Position numbers and translations under genes: made by a program
In this document: positions 17,146 to 26,083 of the stretch, piece by piece
How positions within the stretch are numbered: position 1 is the first letter of the stretch
How the letters are laid out: each line of letters starts with the position of its first letter
Assembly: GCA_022826195.1 (NCBI GenBank)
Contig: JAJDVI010000066.1
Coordinates: 62,001 to 126,000 of the forward strand
DNA: 64,000 nt
Direction of reading: 5' to 3'
Origin: Acidobacteriota bacterium
GTDB lineage: Bacteria > Acidobacteriota > Vicinamibacteria > Marinacidobacterales > Marinacidobacteraceae
Notes under the pieces: model-generated
What the model saw: only the letters and a program-made list of their open reading frames with translations
Told to the model about the DNA's origin: nothing
The model's database searches: none

Positions 17146-17913
17146 TCAGTTCTTGCCTTCGGCTTCTTCTTCCTGCCGGAAGCTCAGGTCCGGCAAGTGG
17201 CGGACGACCCACTGCTCCGTCTGCGCCAGCACGCCCGCGAGCTTCGCGGTGACCTCCAGCGCGCCTTCGGGCCCGAGGGCGCGGGCCATTGGTGAGCCCT
17301 GGTCCAGCGCCGCGAAGTTCCCCAGATGGAAGAAGTGGACGTACCCACTGTCACCCCCGAGCGTCAGGGCGCCCGAGGAGTGGTGCATGTTCGCCTCCTT
17401 GAAGTGAGGCAGCACTTCCTCCGCCATGACCCGGATGTAGTCCTGTTCGCGACCGGGCACGACGGAGACCCGCTGCACCAGCATCAGGGCCGGATCGCTG
17501 CCGTCGGGGAGCGGGTTGTCGATGTCGGGCGTCGTCCGGAGCGCGAATGTCTGGCGGCTGGTCACGGTGCGCTGGATGCGGTTCTCGATGGACACCCGGG
17601 CCGGATCGGGACGTGCCGGCCGATCCAGCCGCGCGAACTGGGCAAGCGGCGTCACGATGACGAACCTGTAGGTGTTCCCGAATACGGCGGTGCGGCTGAC
17701 GCTCCGCCAGGGAACGCCGGCCTTCTGCTCGAGGGACGCCAACTCGCGCTGCGCCGCCAGGAACTCGTCCACCTGGCCCGGATCCACGCCGACGAGAGCC
17801 ATTTCCATCCAGGGCGTGACGTCCTCGGCTTCCTGCGCCAGGGCTGCCGCCGGAAGAACGGCGGCCAACAGCGCGGCCGGCGCCCAGCGCCTCGCTGTGA
17901 AGTTGCCTAGCAA
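17146..17913 (-). CDS. secreted protein of unknown function, possible dimeric alpha/beta-barrel (ABM-like) fold
   Basis: A 255-residue protein with a signal peptide (RRWAPAALLAAVLPAAALAQ). Two similar parts (residues about 35-110 and 140-215) alternate strands and helices; the second, with VSVVPGREQDYIRVMAEEVLPHFKEAN, resembles antibiotic-biosynthesis-monooxygenase or NIPSNAP-like domains. This is a weak structural guess; no catalytic motif is visible. The start is TTG 17913, overlapping the end of the ankyrin gene by 7 nt, so it is the last gene of the four-gene exported-protein block. Function unknown. Confidence 0.7.
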   Translation of the reverse strand: MLGNFTARRWAPAALLAAVLPAAALAQEAEDVTPWMEMALVGVDPGQVDEFLAAQRELASLEQKAGVPWRSVSRTAVFGNTYRFVIVTPLAQFARLDRPARPDPARVSIENRIQRTVTSRQTFALRTTPDIDNPLPDGSDPALMLVQRVSVVPGREQDYIRVMAEEVLPHFKEANMHHSSGALTLGGDSGYVHFFHLGNFAALDQGSPMARALGPEGALEVTAKLAGVLAQTEQWVVRHLPDLSFRQEEEAEGKN

Positions 17914-19757
17914 GAGACGCAGTTGTGGTTGTTCTTCGAGCCCAGGCTCTCCAGCAGCGCCACGGTCTCGGGAATCGGCGATACCCGCTGTACCGGGCCG
18001 TTGGCCATGTCGGCCGTCGTCTGGCCCCGCCGGCTCACCGCGGTGACGTCACCGCCGTGCTCCACCAGGAAGAGGATCATCTCGTCGTCACCCCGCGCGG
18101 CCGCGTGGTGGATCGCGTTGTAGCCGTTGTGGTCCCGCTCGTTCACTTCGGCGCCCAGCTCGATGAGGTACTGGACGGCTTCCAGCCAGGAGTCCGAGTG
18201 GCGGTGAGCGTTCCCGGCAAAGCCTTCGCCGTACCCCACGCCGGAAGCGGCGTGAATCGGATACACGCCCGGCCCGCCGGCCTTGTAGGGAGGAAGCCCG
18301 GACGGGTCGGGGCCCATGGAGGTCAGGTCGGTCGGGATCCAGAGTCCCGGCGCAACCGGCAGCGCCGAAAGGGAGCTGTTCTTCTCGCTGTTATCCGCAG
18401 TGGTGCCGCCCCGCCGCCGGCGAGGCTCCGGCGCCTTGGTGGGGATGTTGGGATCAGCGCCGTACTCGGCCAGCAGGCGCATCGCCGGGATGTCCGTGGC
18501 GTAGGCGGCGCGCCAGAAAGCCGTCGCGCCCTCCGTGTTCACGAGGCCGCAGTTCGCGTTGCCGCAGCCGCTGTAGACCATGTACCAGGGGTGCTTGGTG
18601 ATCCGGGCGTTCGGATCGGCGCCGGCCTCGAGGAGCGCCTGCATGAGTTCCAGGTAGGTCGTCTCCTGCCGGTCGTGCTCCTGGGGCTGCGGATAGCGGG
18701 TCCGCGGTTGCCATTCGGCGTTGACCGCCCCCCACAGCGGAGTAACGCCGTTTTCCGTCGCTGCCACGTTGGGATCGGCGCCCCGCTCGAGGAGCACCAT
18801 CGCCAGGTCGAACTGCCCGTTGATCGCCGCCATCAGCAGCGGGCTGGTGCCGTCGCCGGTGGACGCCTGATTGACGTCGGCATCTCCCTCGAGAAGCGCG
18901 GCGGCAGCCTCGTGGAATCCCTGCCGGGCCGCGTGCAGCAGCGGCGTCAGCCCGCCCTTGGCCTTCAGTTGCGGCCGGCGGAAGCGGGCGAACGGATCGT
19001 TGTCCTCGCCCTTCTTCTCGGGGACCTCCCCGGAGAGGTAGAGCTCGCGGGCCGCGAGGACGGCGGTCTGCGTCTGCGGCGTGGTCGGATCGCCTTCCCC
19101 GCCGTTGAACGCCTCGAGCACCGCTTCCTGGCGCTTCTTCGCGGCCTCGGCCAACTCGTAGTCGGCCAGGAGATCCACCACCCGGGACGCCGCGTTCGGA
19201 TCCGCGCCGCGCTCGAGCAGCGCCCGGATCGCATCCACACGGTTGCGCGCCGCCGCGAAGATGAGCGGGGTCTGGCCCCAGGTGGCTTCCCGGGCGTCCA
19301 CCTCGGCGCCATGATCGATCAGCGCCGTGATGGCGTCGACGCTGCCCGCGTTGGCCGCGAGGTGCAGCGGGGTCGCTCCGCCCGGGCTCGTCGCGCTCGT
19401 CGGATCGGAACCGGCCGCCAGCAGCAGCTTCATCACCTCGGCCTGGCCGGCGGCGCTCGCCACGTGCAGCGGGGTGTAGCTGCCGATGCGGGTCACCGCG
19501 TCCACGGTGGCGCCGCCCTGGAGGAGCGTTTCGACGAGCACGGCGTCGCCGCGCTCGGCGGCCCAGTGGAGCGCCGACATGCCGTCTCCGTGGGCGGCGC
19601 TCACGTCCTCGCCGGCGGCGAGCAACGCCCGGACCGTGTCGAGGTCACCGATCCGCGCGGCATCGGCCACCGGCGCCGCCACCGGCGGCGCCGAGATCGC
19701 CAGACCGGCGATCAGAAGCACCGCGAGAGCGGCGCTCAGACAACTGGAAGTCCGCAC
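17907..19757 (-). CDS. secreted ankyrin-repeat protein
   Basis: A 616-residue protein with an N-terminal signal peptide (about 25 residues, ending APPVAAP) and roughly nine to ten ankyrin repeats, e.g. HGDGMSALHWAAERGDAVLVETLL and GGATPLHLAANAGSVDAITALIDHGAEVDA, with a non-repeat insertion around residues 190-245 and another at 430-490. Ankyrin stacks bind proteins; here the partner should be periplasmic or extracellular. GTG 19757 has a good Shine-Dalgarno (AGAGGAGA). It lies 34 bp downstream of the DUF1552 gene on the same strand, and such secreted ankyrin proteins do occur beside DUF1552/DUF1592 genes in other phyla. Confidence 0.88.
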   Translation of the reverse strand: MRTSSCLSAALAVLLIAGLAISAPPVAAPVADAARIGDLDTVRALLAAGEDVSAAHGDGMSALHWAAERGDAVLVETLLQGGATVDAVTRIGSYTPLHVASAAGQAEVMKLLLAAGSDPTSATSPGGATPLHLAANAGSVDAITALIDHGAEVDAREATWGQTPLIFAAARNRVDAIRALLERGADPNAASRVVDLLADYELAEAAKKRQEAVLEAFNGGEGDPTTPQTQTAVLAARELYLSGEVPEKKGEDNDPFARFRRPQLKAKGGLTPLLHAARQGFHEAAAALLEGDADVNQASTGDGTSPLLMAAINGQFDLAMVLLERGADPNVAATENGVTPLWGAVNAEWQPRTRYPQPQEHDRQETTYLELMQALLEAGADPNARITKHPWYMVYSGCGNANCGLVNTEGATAFWRAAYATDIPAMRLLAEYGADPNIPTKAPEPRRRRGGTTADNSEKNSSLSALPVAPGLWIPTDLTSMGPDPSGLPPYKAGGPGVYPIHAASGVGYGEGFAGNAHRHSDSWLEAVQYLIELGAEVNERDHNGYNAIHHAAARGDDEMILFLVEHGGDVTAVSRRGQTTADMANGPVQRVSPIPETVALLESLGSKNNHNCVSC

Positions 19758-19791
19758 TGGCCTTCTCCTCTGTCCGGATGGGACAGGACTT

Positions 19792-21198
19792 CTAGTCCGT
19801 GTCCGTGATCGGCTCTGCCACGGAGAGCGTTCCGTTGCTGTCGCCGAAGGACTCCAATTCGAGGCCCAGCGACTGCACGAGGGCGAGCATCGCGTTCGCC
19901 ATCGGCGTCTCGTCCGGAGCCTTCACGTGAAGGTTGCCGGTGAGATGCCCGTTCGCCCGGCCCAGGAAGATGAGCGGAGCGCGCCGGTGGTTGTGGATGT
20001 TGGCGTCGGCCATCGGAGAGCCCCAGATGATCGCCGTCTTGTCGAGCAGCGAAACGCCGCCCTCCTCCGTGTTCTTGAGCTGCTCCAGGAAGTAGGGGAG
20101 CTGCCCCACCCGGTACTGGCAGATCGTGTTGAAGTCCATGATCCGCTCTTCCCGGTTGCCGTGGTGTGACGCGGGGTGGAACGGCGAGTTCGTCCCGCTC
20201 TCCGGGAACGAGCGGTTCTGGGCGTCGCGTCCGGTCTTGAACGAGATCACCCGCGTCATGTCGGTCTCGAGCGCCAGGACCTGGAGGTCGAAGAGGAGCT
20301 GCATGTGCTCGGAGAAGGAGTCCGGCACTCCCGGAGGCGCGTCCGGCAGCTCGCGGGTCTCGCCGCTGTTGTTGTAGCCCTCGACCATCTGGATGCGCCG
20401 CTCGACCTCGCGAACGTGGTCGAGGTAGCGGTCCATGCGCAGGCGGTCGATGTTCCCGAGTTCGTTCCGGACTTCCGCCGCGTCGCTCAGGATCCAGTCG
20501 AGAATGCTGCGGCGGGTGGCCCGGCGCTCGGCGCGCTCCTCGGGAGTGCTCCCCGCGCCGAACAGCATTTCGAACGCGACGCGGGGGTCGCGGATCATCG
20601 GCAGCGGCTCGTTCGGTGACGCCCAGCTGATCGAGTCGGTATAGGCGCAGGAGTAGTTGTAGGTGCAGCCGCCGGCCTGGTCCAGGTTCTCGATGCACAA
20701 CTGCATGGACGGCATCGGGGTGGCCTGGCCGAACCGCTGCGCGTAGTACTGGTCGAGCGAAGTGCCGCACCAGATGTCCGAGCCCTGGGTCTGCTTTGGG
20801 TGGGACTGGGTCAGGAAGACCGCGGACGACCGGAAGTGGTCTCCCCCGATCTCCGGCCCGGTGAACGCCTCCGCCATCCGCACGTCGGTGTTGCTGACGA
20901 TGGTCAGGTACTCCTGGTACGGCTCGAGCGACTTCAGCGCGTTGTCGTCCGACATCTTGAAGTCGCGCCCCTCGGTGTCCGGCGCGAACAGGTGCTGGCT
21001 CGCGCCCCACTCGTTGCAGCCGGGCAGTCCGTGGACTTCCTCGATGCAGACGAGCCGCGTCACGTCCGTCGGCGACGCCTCGGCCTTGCTGCCGAGGCCT
21101 GCCGGCAACATCGCGTCGAGGTAGGGAAGGGCCACGGCGGCCCCGGCTCCGCGCAGGAAGGTGCGGCGAGGCAGGTACTTTCCGGTAATGAGCGACAT
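19792..21198 (-). CDS. Tat-exported DUF1552 (HXXSHH) family protein
   Basis: A 468-residue protein starting with a twin-arginine signal (RRTFLRGAGAAVALPYLDAM, residues 11-30) and carrying the family hallmark HPASHH at residues 341-346. DUF1552 proteins are known mainly from Planctomycetes, Acidobacteria and related phyla, always encoded near DUF1592-type cytochromes; their activity is unknown. Tat export suggests it folds, probably with a cofactor, before export. ATG 21198 has a strong Shine-Dalgarno (TAGGAGAG). It lies 11 bp downstream of the DUF1592 gene, so the two are co-transcribed. Confidence 0.92.
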   Translation of the reverse strand: MSLITGKYLPRRTFLRGAGAAVALPYLDAMLPAGLGSKAEASPTDVTRLVCIEEVHGLPGCNEWGASQHLFAPDTEGRDFKMSDDNALKSLEPYQEYLTIVSNTDVRMAEAFTGPEIGGDHFRSSAVFLTQSHPKQTQGSDIWCGTSLDQYYAQRFGQATPMPSMQLCIENLDQAGGCTYNYSCAYTDSISWASPNEPLPMIRDPRVAFEMLFGAGSTPEERAERRATRRSILDWILSDAAEVRNELGNIDRLRMDRYLDHVREVERRIQMVEGYNNSGETRELPDAPPGVPDSFSEHMQLLFDLQVLALETDMTRVISFKTGRDAQNRSFPESGTNSPFHPASHHGNREERIMDFNTICQYRVGQLPYFLEQLKNTEEGGVSLLDKTAIIWGSPMADANIHNHRRAPLIFLGRANGHLTGNLHVKAPDETPMANAMLALVQSLGLELESFGDSNGTLSVAEPITDTD

Positions 21199-21209
21199 GG
21201 TGGTCTCTC

Positions 21210-23630
21210 CTATTGGATTGTCTCTACGGGGGACGTTCCGTCGCCCCGCTTGCGCTGGAAGGCGTCGCTCCGCACCACGCCCATGATGAAGGACGCCATG
21301 CGGTAGTCGTTTTCTTCGGCGGCCCGGGCGATCTGGCGGACGGTCGGCCCGTCGAAGGGCTCCATCGGGCGGCCGATCGCGAAGGCCAGCAGGTTCTCGG
21401 TGAAGGTGCGCGCCAGCGGAATCGGCCGGTGGAGTAGAGCGTCCACCAGCTCGCTCGGACTGGAAACCGGCGTGCCGTCGTAGAAGTCGCCGCGGGTATC
21501 GAGGGGGCCGCCGTTCTCGCGGAGGCGCCATTTGCCGGTGACGTCGAAGTTGTCGAGCGCGAGGCCGATCGGGTCCATGAACCGGTGACACGAGTTGCAG
21601 CTCGGGTTGGCGGCGTGCATCTCCATCCGCTCGCGGGTGGTGAGCCGCCGTCCGTCGGCGACCTCCTCGATGTCCTCGAGCACCGGGGTGTCGGGCGGCG
21701 GCGGTGGCGGCGGCGTGCCCATCAGCACCTCCATCACCCACTTCCCGCGCAGCACCGGAGAGGTGCGGTTGGCGAGCGAGGTCAGCACCAGCACGCTGCC
21801 GTGGCCAAGAACCCCGCGGCGGGTCTCGTCCGGATACCGGACGCGCCGGAACTGCCGGCCGGCGACTCCGGGGATCCCGTAGTGGAGGGCGAGCCGTTCG
21901 TTCAGGAAGGTGTAGTCAGCCTGGAACAGGTCGAGGAGGCTGCGGTCCTCCTGCACCAGGTTGGCGAAGAACGACTCCGTCTCGCGCCGCATCGCAGCCG
22001 CGAGGTTGTCATCGAAGTTCGGGAAGAAGTTCGGATCCGGCTTGACCTTGTCCATGTCCTGCATCCGGAACCACTGGGAAGCGAAGCGGCGGCCCAAAGC
22101 GCCGGCGCGCGGGTCGGCGAGCATCCTGAGCGCCTGCCGTTCCACTTCCTCCTCGGTCAGGCGGCCCGCGTCCGCCAGCGACTGGAGTTCATCGTCCGGG
22201 GGCGTTCCCCACAGGAAGAACGACAGGCGGGAGGCGATGTCAATGTCGCTCAGCCGGAATCCCCGGTCCGGAGCGTCCGCCGGCGCCCGTTCGAGGCGCA
22301 GCACGAAATGCGGGCTGGCGAGCAGCGCCTCGAGCGCCGTTCGCATCCCGGCCTCGAAACCGTCGGCCGCGGCTCCCTCGTCGAAGAATCCGAGCAGGTC
22401 TTCGACTTCCTTCCCGCTCAGGTTGCGCCGGTACGCCTCCCGGCCGAGCCGCGCGAGGATCTGGCGCGCGCAGGGCCGCGCTTCTTCGGGGGTCGTTGGA
22501 CGGCAGGAGAAGATGCGGCGCCGGCTGGGCGTTTCCGACAGGCCGGTCGCGTTGTAGGGGCCCGTGATGATGACGTCCCGGATGTGGGGCAGCGTCGTGA
22601 TGCCCGCGCCTCCGGAGCCGCCCCCGGCGTAGGACCAGTCGTGGGGACGGATCAGGTCTTCGTAGGGTCCGTGTTGCCGCCGGATGAAGGCGGCGGCGAT
22701 CCGCCGGGTGCCGGCCCGGACGAAGATGGGCCGGGTCAGGGTGATGACGCTGCCCCGGCCGTCGGCGCCGGTCCGGCGGTTCGTGTCGTACGCCAGGAGC
22801 GCCACCCGCTCCCCGTCGATCGAGACGTCGATGTCCTCGATGCGGGTGTTTGCCCCGGAGGTGAAGGTCACCCCGAAGGTGTATTCGGCGTCAGCCGTAA
22901 ACGTGTGGTCCACCACCAGTCCGCCACGCGTCCCGTAGGGCGCGCCCTCGACGTGGTCCCAGGGATGCTGCGAGAGGTACTGCGAGTTCGTGTAGGTGTG
23001 GTCCACCGGCTTGCCGCTGCGCTGGCCGATCGCGAGGCGGCTGATGGCGCTCGCGGCGTTCAGATAGCTCTCGAGCAGGGTGGCCGAGAGGGTCTGGGCC
23101 TCGGCGATGTTGTCGAAGTTGTTGCTCATCTGGTCGAGCGGCAGCCAGTCTCCGGCGTCGACCTCGAGATCCAGAAGGTCACGGATCGCCTCTCCGTACT
23201 CGTGCCGGTTGAGTCGCTGGAACGGCCGGCTCCCCGGGTTGGGGGACAGTTCGGCGGCCTCGTCGAGTCGGGACTCCAGGGTCTCCACCAGGCCCAGCAG
23301 CGCCTCGCTGCCCGGCCGGCGCGCTCCGGGCGGCGGCATCATGCCGGCCCGCAGCTTCCGGACCATCGCCTCGGCGACGCCCGCATGTTCCGCCGCGTTC
23401 GCCACGTCGAACTCCTGCAGCGACAGGTTCCCGGTCATCAGCCGGTCGTTGTGGCACATCGTGCAGGTGCTGCGCACCACCCGGTTGGCCATGGCGTCCG
23501 ACCGCGTCTCCTCCGTGGCCCGCGGGGTCTCTTCGCCGTGGGAAGAGCCCGCCGCCGCGAGCCCGACGCTCGCCATGAGGGCCGTGAAGCAGGCCCCACT
23601 CTTGAGGTTGCGGGCGATCCGTCTCTTCAT
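21210..23630 (-). CDS. secreted PSCyt/PSD protein with DUF1587-DUF1592-DUF1588-DUF1585 domains
   Basis: An 806-residue exported protein. After a signal peptide come a CTMCH haem-binding motif (PSCyt1-like, about residue 56), the DUF1587 segment RPFQRLNRHEYGEAIRDLLDL, a mid region including DUF1595, DUF1592 (IDIASRLSFFLWGTPPDDEL), DUF1588 (RRGVLGHGSVLVLTS, with a second haem motif CNSCH) and DUF1585 (LLAFAIGRPMEPFD, SDAFQRK). This architecture is the planctomycete-type cytochrome of unknown function, paired with DUF1552. Two haem sites suggest periplasmic electron transfer. The ATG at 23630 is 10 nt after CATTCT with no Shine-Dalgarno. Confidence 0.93.
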   Translation of the reverse strand: MKRRIARNLKSGACFTALMASVGLAAAGSSHGEETPRATEETRSDAMANRVVRSTCTMCHNDRLMTGNLSLQEFDVANAAEHAGVAEAMVRKLRAGMMPPPGARRPGSEALLGLVETLESRLDEAAELSPNPGSRPFQRLNRHEYGEAIRDLLDLEVDAGDWLPLDQMSNNFDNIAEAQTLSATLLESYLNAASAISRLAIGQRSGKPVDHTYTNSQYLSQHPWDHVEGAPYGTRGGLVVDHTFTADAEYTFGVTFTSGANTRIEDIDVSIDGERVALLAYDTNRRTGADGRGSVITLTRPIFVRAGTRRIAAAFIRRQHGPYEDLIRPHDWSYAGGGSGGAGITTLPHIRDVIITGPYNATGLSETPSRRRIFSCRPTTPEEARPCARQILARLGREAYRRNLSGKEVEDLLGFFDEGAAADGFEAGMRTALEALLASPHFVLRLERAPADAPDRGFRLSDIDIASRLSFFLWGTPPDDELQSLADAGRLTEEEVERQALRMLADPRAGALGRRFASQWFRMQDMDKVKPDPNFFPNFDDNLAAAMRRETESFFANLVQEDRSLLDLFQADYTFLNERLALHYGIPGVAGRQFRRVRYPDETRRGVLGHGSVLVLTSLANRTSPVLRGKWVMEVLMGTPPPPPPPDTPVLEDIEEVADGRRLTTRERMEMHAANPSCNSCHRFMDPIGLALDNFDVTGKWRLRENGGPLDTRGDFYDGTPVSSPSELVDALLHRPIPLARTFTENLLAFAIGRPMEPFDGPTVRQIARAAEENDYRMASFIMGVVRSDAFQRKRGDGTSPVETIQ

Positions 23631-23640
23631 GGTGTGTCCC

Positions 23641-23646
23641 AGAATG
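23641..23646 (-). promoter_or_regulatory. candidate -10 hexamer CATTCT of the exported-protein block
   Basis: CATTCT (C for the first T of TANNNT) ends 10 nt before the ATG at 23630. It would be the promoter of the four-gene block inserted between clpP and clpX. Confidence 0.4.
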
Positions 23647-23740
23647 GAAACCGGGCGCAGAAGTAGCGCTTTGGTGACGGGTCAGTTTGCCTTTTTCGGC
23701 CGCCGGAATCAAGTGGCCGGCGGCGGCCCCGGCGCCTCCG

Positions 23741-24334
23741 TCAGCGGTGTTCGATGACGGAGTCCACCACCCCGTACGCCTTGGCCTCCTCGGCGGTCAT
23801 GTAGTGGTCCCGCTCGATGTCGCGGCCGATCTCTTTCGAGGGGCGTCCGGTGTGATGGGCGAGGATTTCGGTGAGGCGTGCGCGGACCCGCATGATCTCG
23901 TTGGCCTGGATCTGGATGTCGGTGGCCTGGCCGCGGGCGCCGCCCAGCGGCTGGTGGATCATGACGGTGGCGTTCGGAAGCGCGAACCGCTTTCCGCGCG
24001 CGCCGGCGGCGAGCAGAATCGCTCCCATGCTGGACGCCTGACCGAGGCAGTAGGTGGTCACGTCGGGCCGGATGAACTGCAGCGTGTCGTAGATCGCGAG
24101 GCCGGCCGTCACCGAGCCCCCCGGGCAGTTGATGTAGAGGGAGACTTCCTTCTCCGGGTCCTCCGACTCGAGGAAGAGGAGCTGGGCGACCACGGTGTTC
24201 GCGAGTTCGTCGCTGATCGGCTGCCCGATGAAGACGATGTTGTCCTTGAGCAGCCGGGAATAGATGTCGTAGGCGCGTTCCCCGCGTCCGGTCTGCTCGA
24301 TGACGTGCGGGATCAGGATCTGGTCTCGGGTCAC
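23741..24334 (-). CDS. clpP: ATP-dependent Clp protease proteolytic subunit
   Basis: Serine peptidase of the ClpXP complex. The 197-residue protein has the catalytic serine in [11 protein letters not shown], histidine in ATVMIHQP and aspartate in [11 protein letters not shown] choose GTG 24334 ([22 protein letters not shown]) because it is preceded by GAGGAACG at proper spacing and gives the usual ClpP length; a GTG start 26 codons further upstream adds an unconserved stretch. It follows tig by 91 bp. The normal neighbour clpX lies 6.6 kb away behind the inserted block. Confidence 0.95.
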   Translation of the reverse strand: MTRDQILIPHVIEQTGRGERAYDIYSRLLKDNIVFIGQPISDELANTVVAQLLFLESEDPEKEVSLYINCPGGSVTAGLAIYDTLQFIRPDVTTYCLGQASSMGAILLAAGARGKRFALPNATVMIHQPLGGARGQATDIQIQANEIMRVRARLTEILAHHTGRPSKEIGRDIERDHYMTAEEAKAYGVVDSVIEHR

Positions 24335-24425
24335 GGTGTTCGTTCCTCGTGGTTTCGCTGGGGCTCGGACGTTCGCGTGAGCATACGAGGTCGCACGGCC
24401 GGAAACCGTCACGGCGAATCGGCCG

Positions 24426-25829
24426 TCAGCCCCCGGCCGGTGCGAGTTCCGCCTGGTCCCTCAGGAAGTCGATGGCCGCGTCGCGGCGGAGCTGGGTGCG
24501 GAGGCGTTCGAGCCGGCCGTCCTTCTGCATGGCGGCCCGGAGCGCCGCCTGGGTCTTGCCGGCGGCGGAGGCTTCCGCTGCGAGCCGCGCCTCGACGGCT
24601 TCCTCGGTCGTCTCGATGCCTTGCTGGTCGGCCAGCGCGTCCACCAGGATGGTCGATGCCACCGTCTTCTCGCACTCGGCGCGGAGCGTGTCCAGGTGCT
24701 TTTCGAGTTCGGAGCGCACCTGCTCGGCGGGCATCCCGCCCTGCATCATGCTGTTCGCGAGCATCCGCACCCGGTTGTCGAGATCGCGCTCGACGAGCGG
24801 CTCCGGGGGTTCCACGGGGTTCTTCTCGCGGAGCGCGTCCACCAGCTGCTCGGCGACCGCGCGGCGTTCGTTCTGATCGGCCCGCCGGCGCAGCCGGTCG
24901 CGGATGTCGCCGCGCAGGGCGAGCAGCGAGTCCGCGCCCAGCTCCCGCGCGAAGGCGTCGTCGAGAGCCGGCAGCACCGGCGTTCGGGCCTGCTTGATCG
25001 TGAAGGCGGCCCGGATCGACCGTCCGGCGCGCTGGGCGTCCGGAGACTCCTCGCCGAAGTTGGCGGTCGCGACCACGGTGTCCCCTTCGCCGGCCCCCTG
25101 CAGGGCCTCGTGGAGCGACGGGTGATACGCCTCGGTTCCCACCTTCAGCGGCACGTCTTTCGTGACCTGCGGGGCCGGCGCCCCGGCCAGCTCGATGGCG
25201 CTCGATTCCTGAAGATCGCCCACGACGAAATCGCCGTCCTGAATGCCGCGTCCCTCGATCAGCCCTGGTTGGGCTTTCTCCATCCGCAGCTGCTCGAGGG
25301 TCTCGCCGATATCCGACTCCGTTACCGCAACGTCCGGGGTGGTGACCTTGATCCCTTCGAAGTCGACCGTTCCCACCTCCGGCCACACACTGAAGCGGAG
25401 CTTCGCGACGAGTGGTTCGCCGCGGGTCGGCTCCTCCGGCGTTGCCTTCGGAACGTCGAGGGGCTGGACATCGAGTTCGTGGAGGCTCTGCCGGGTGGCC
25501 CTTCCGAGCAGGCGGCTGACGGCTTCCTCGGTGGCGTCGCTCCCGTACAGGAGTTCGATCCGCTCCCTGGGGGCCTTGCCCTTCCGGAACCCGCGCAGGT
25601 GCGCCTTCTGGCGGATGCGCCGCAGCTCCTTCTGGACCGCCTCCTCGAACACCGGAGCCGGAATCGTCACCTCGATCGCGCGCCGGGACTGGCCTTCCTC
25701 TTCCAGCCGGAAGGCGAGGCCGGGGATCCGGTCCTTCTCCGGGAAAGGTGGGCGGGGAGGGCCGCCGGCCGCGGCCGCGGCTGCGCCGGCGGGTTCGTTC
25801 CCGGATTCCGAAGGGGTGCTGTTGTCCAC
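24426..25829 (-). CDS. tig: trigger factor
   Basis: Ribosome-bound chaperone and prolyl isomerase. Residues about 45-160 form the ribosome-binding domain with the signature [13 protein letters not shown], followed by a PPIase domain (DGDFVVGDL ...) and a C-terminal helical arm. The GTG start at 25829 precedes an unusual Pro/Ala-rich leader of about 40 residues; the reading frame stays open back into the tRNA gene, so the exact start is uncertain. Order tRNA-Leu-tig-clpP is conserved in many bacteria. Length (467 residues) is slightly above the usual 430-450 because of the leader. Confidence 0.93.
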   Translation of the reverse strand: MDNSTPSESGNEPAGAAAAAAGGPPRPPFPEKDRIPGLAFRLEEEGQSRRAIEVTIPAPVFEEAVQKELRRIRQKAHLRGFRKGKAPRERIELLYGSDATEEAVSRLLGRATRQSLHELDVQPLDVPKATPEEPTRGEPLVAKLRFSVWPEVGTVDFEGIKVTTPDVAVTESDIGETLEQLRMEKAQPGLIEGRGIQDGDFVVGDLQESSAIELAGAPAPQVTKDVPLKVGTEAYHPSLHEALQGAGEGDTVVATANFGEESPDAQRAGRSIRAAFTIKQARTPVLPALDDAFARELGADSLLALRGDIRDRLRRRADQNERRAVAEQLVDALREKNPVEPPEPLVERDLDNRVRMLANSMMQGGMPAEQVRSELEKHLDTLRAECEKTVASTILVDALADQQGIETTEEAVEARLAAEASAAGKTQAALRAAMQKDGRLERLRTQLRRDAAIDFLRDQAELAPAGG

Positions 25830-25868
25830 GAACTCGCTACTCAGACTCGGTGGTGGGGAGGGGCGCGC

Positions 25869-25953
<85 letters not shown>

Positions 25954-25981
25954 AGCGGCGCCGTAGCCACCTGGCGGCGGG

Positions 25982-25987
25982 AGCTTA
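25982..25987 (-). promoter_or_regulatory. -10 hexamer TAAGCT of tRNA-Leu(UAG)
   Basis: TAAGCT on the reverse strand, about 28 nt before the mature tRNA 5' end, fits the TANNNT pattern. It may also serve tig and clpP. Confidence 0.45.
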
Positions 25988-26025
25988 GCAGGGGGGTTGC
26001 CGCTGTCCGGCCCGCGTTCCGCCGG

Positions 26026-26031
26026 TAGAAT
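26026..26031 (+). promoter_or_regulatory. -10 hexamer TAGAAT of first M20 gene
   Basis: TAGAAT 52 nt before the ATG at 26084. The sequence around it is nearly identical to that at 27708-27713 in front of the paralog. Confidence 0.5.
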
Positions 26032-26083
26032 CGCCCGCCCGCGGGCCGGGATGGGCGGCGCCGCCGGAGTGAGGTTTCCCGTG

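Noticed and set aside
23696..23735. GC-rich hairpin after clpP with a run of A
   Set aside because: In the clpP direction the hairpin is followed by GAAAAA, not a T-run, so it is not an intrinsic terminator for clpP; it could only act on the opposite strand where no gene ends.
24335..24412. Longer clpP start (GTG 24412)
   Set aside because: The extra 26 residues are not ClpP-like and GTG 24334 has a proper Shine-Dalgarno.
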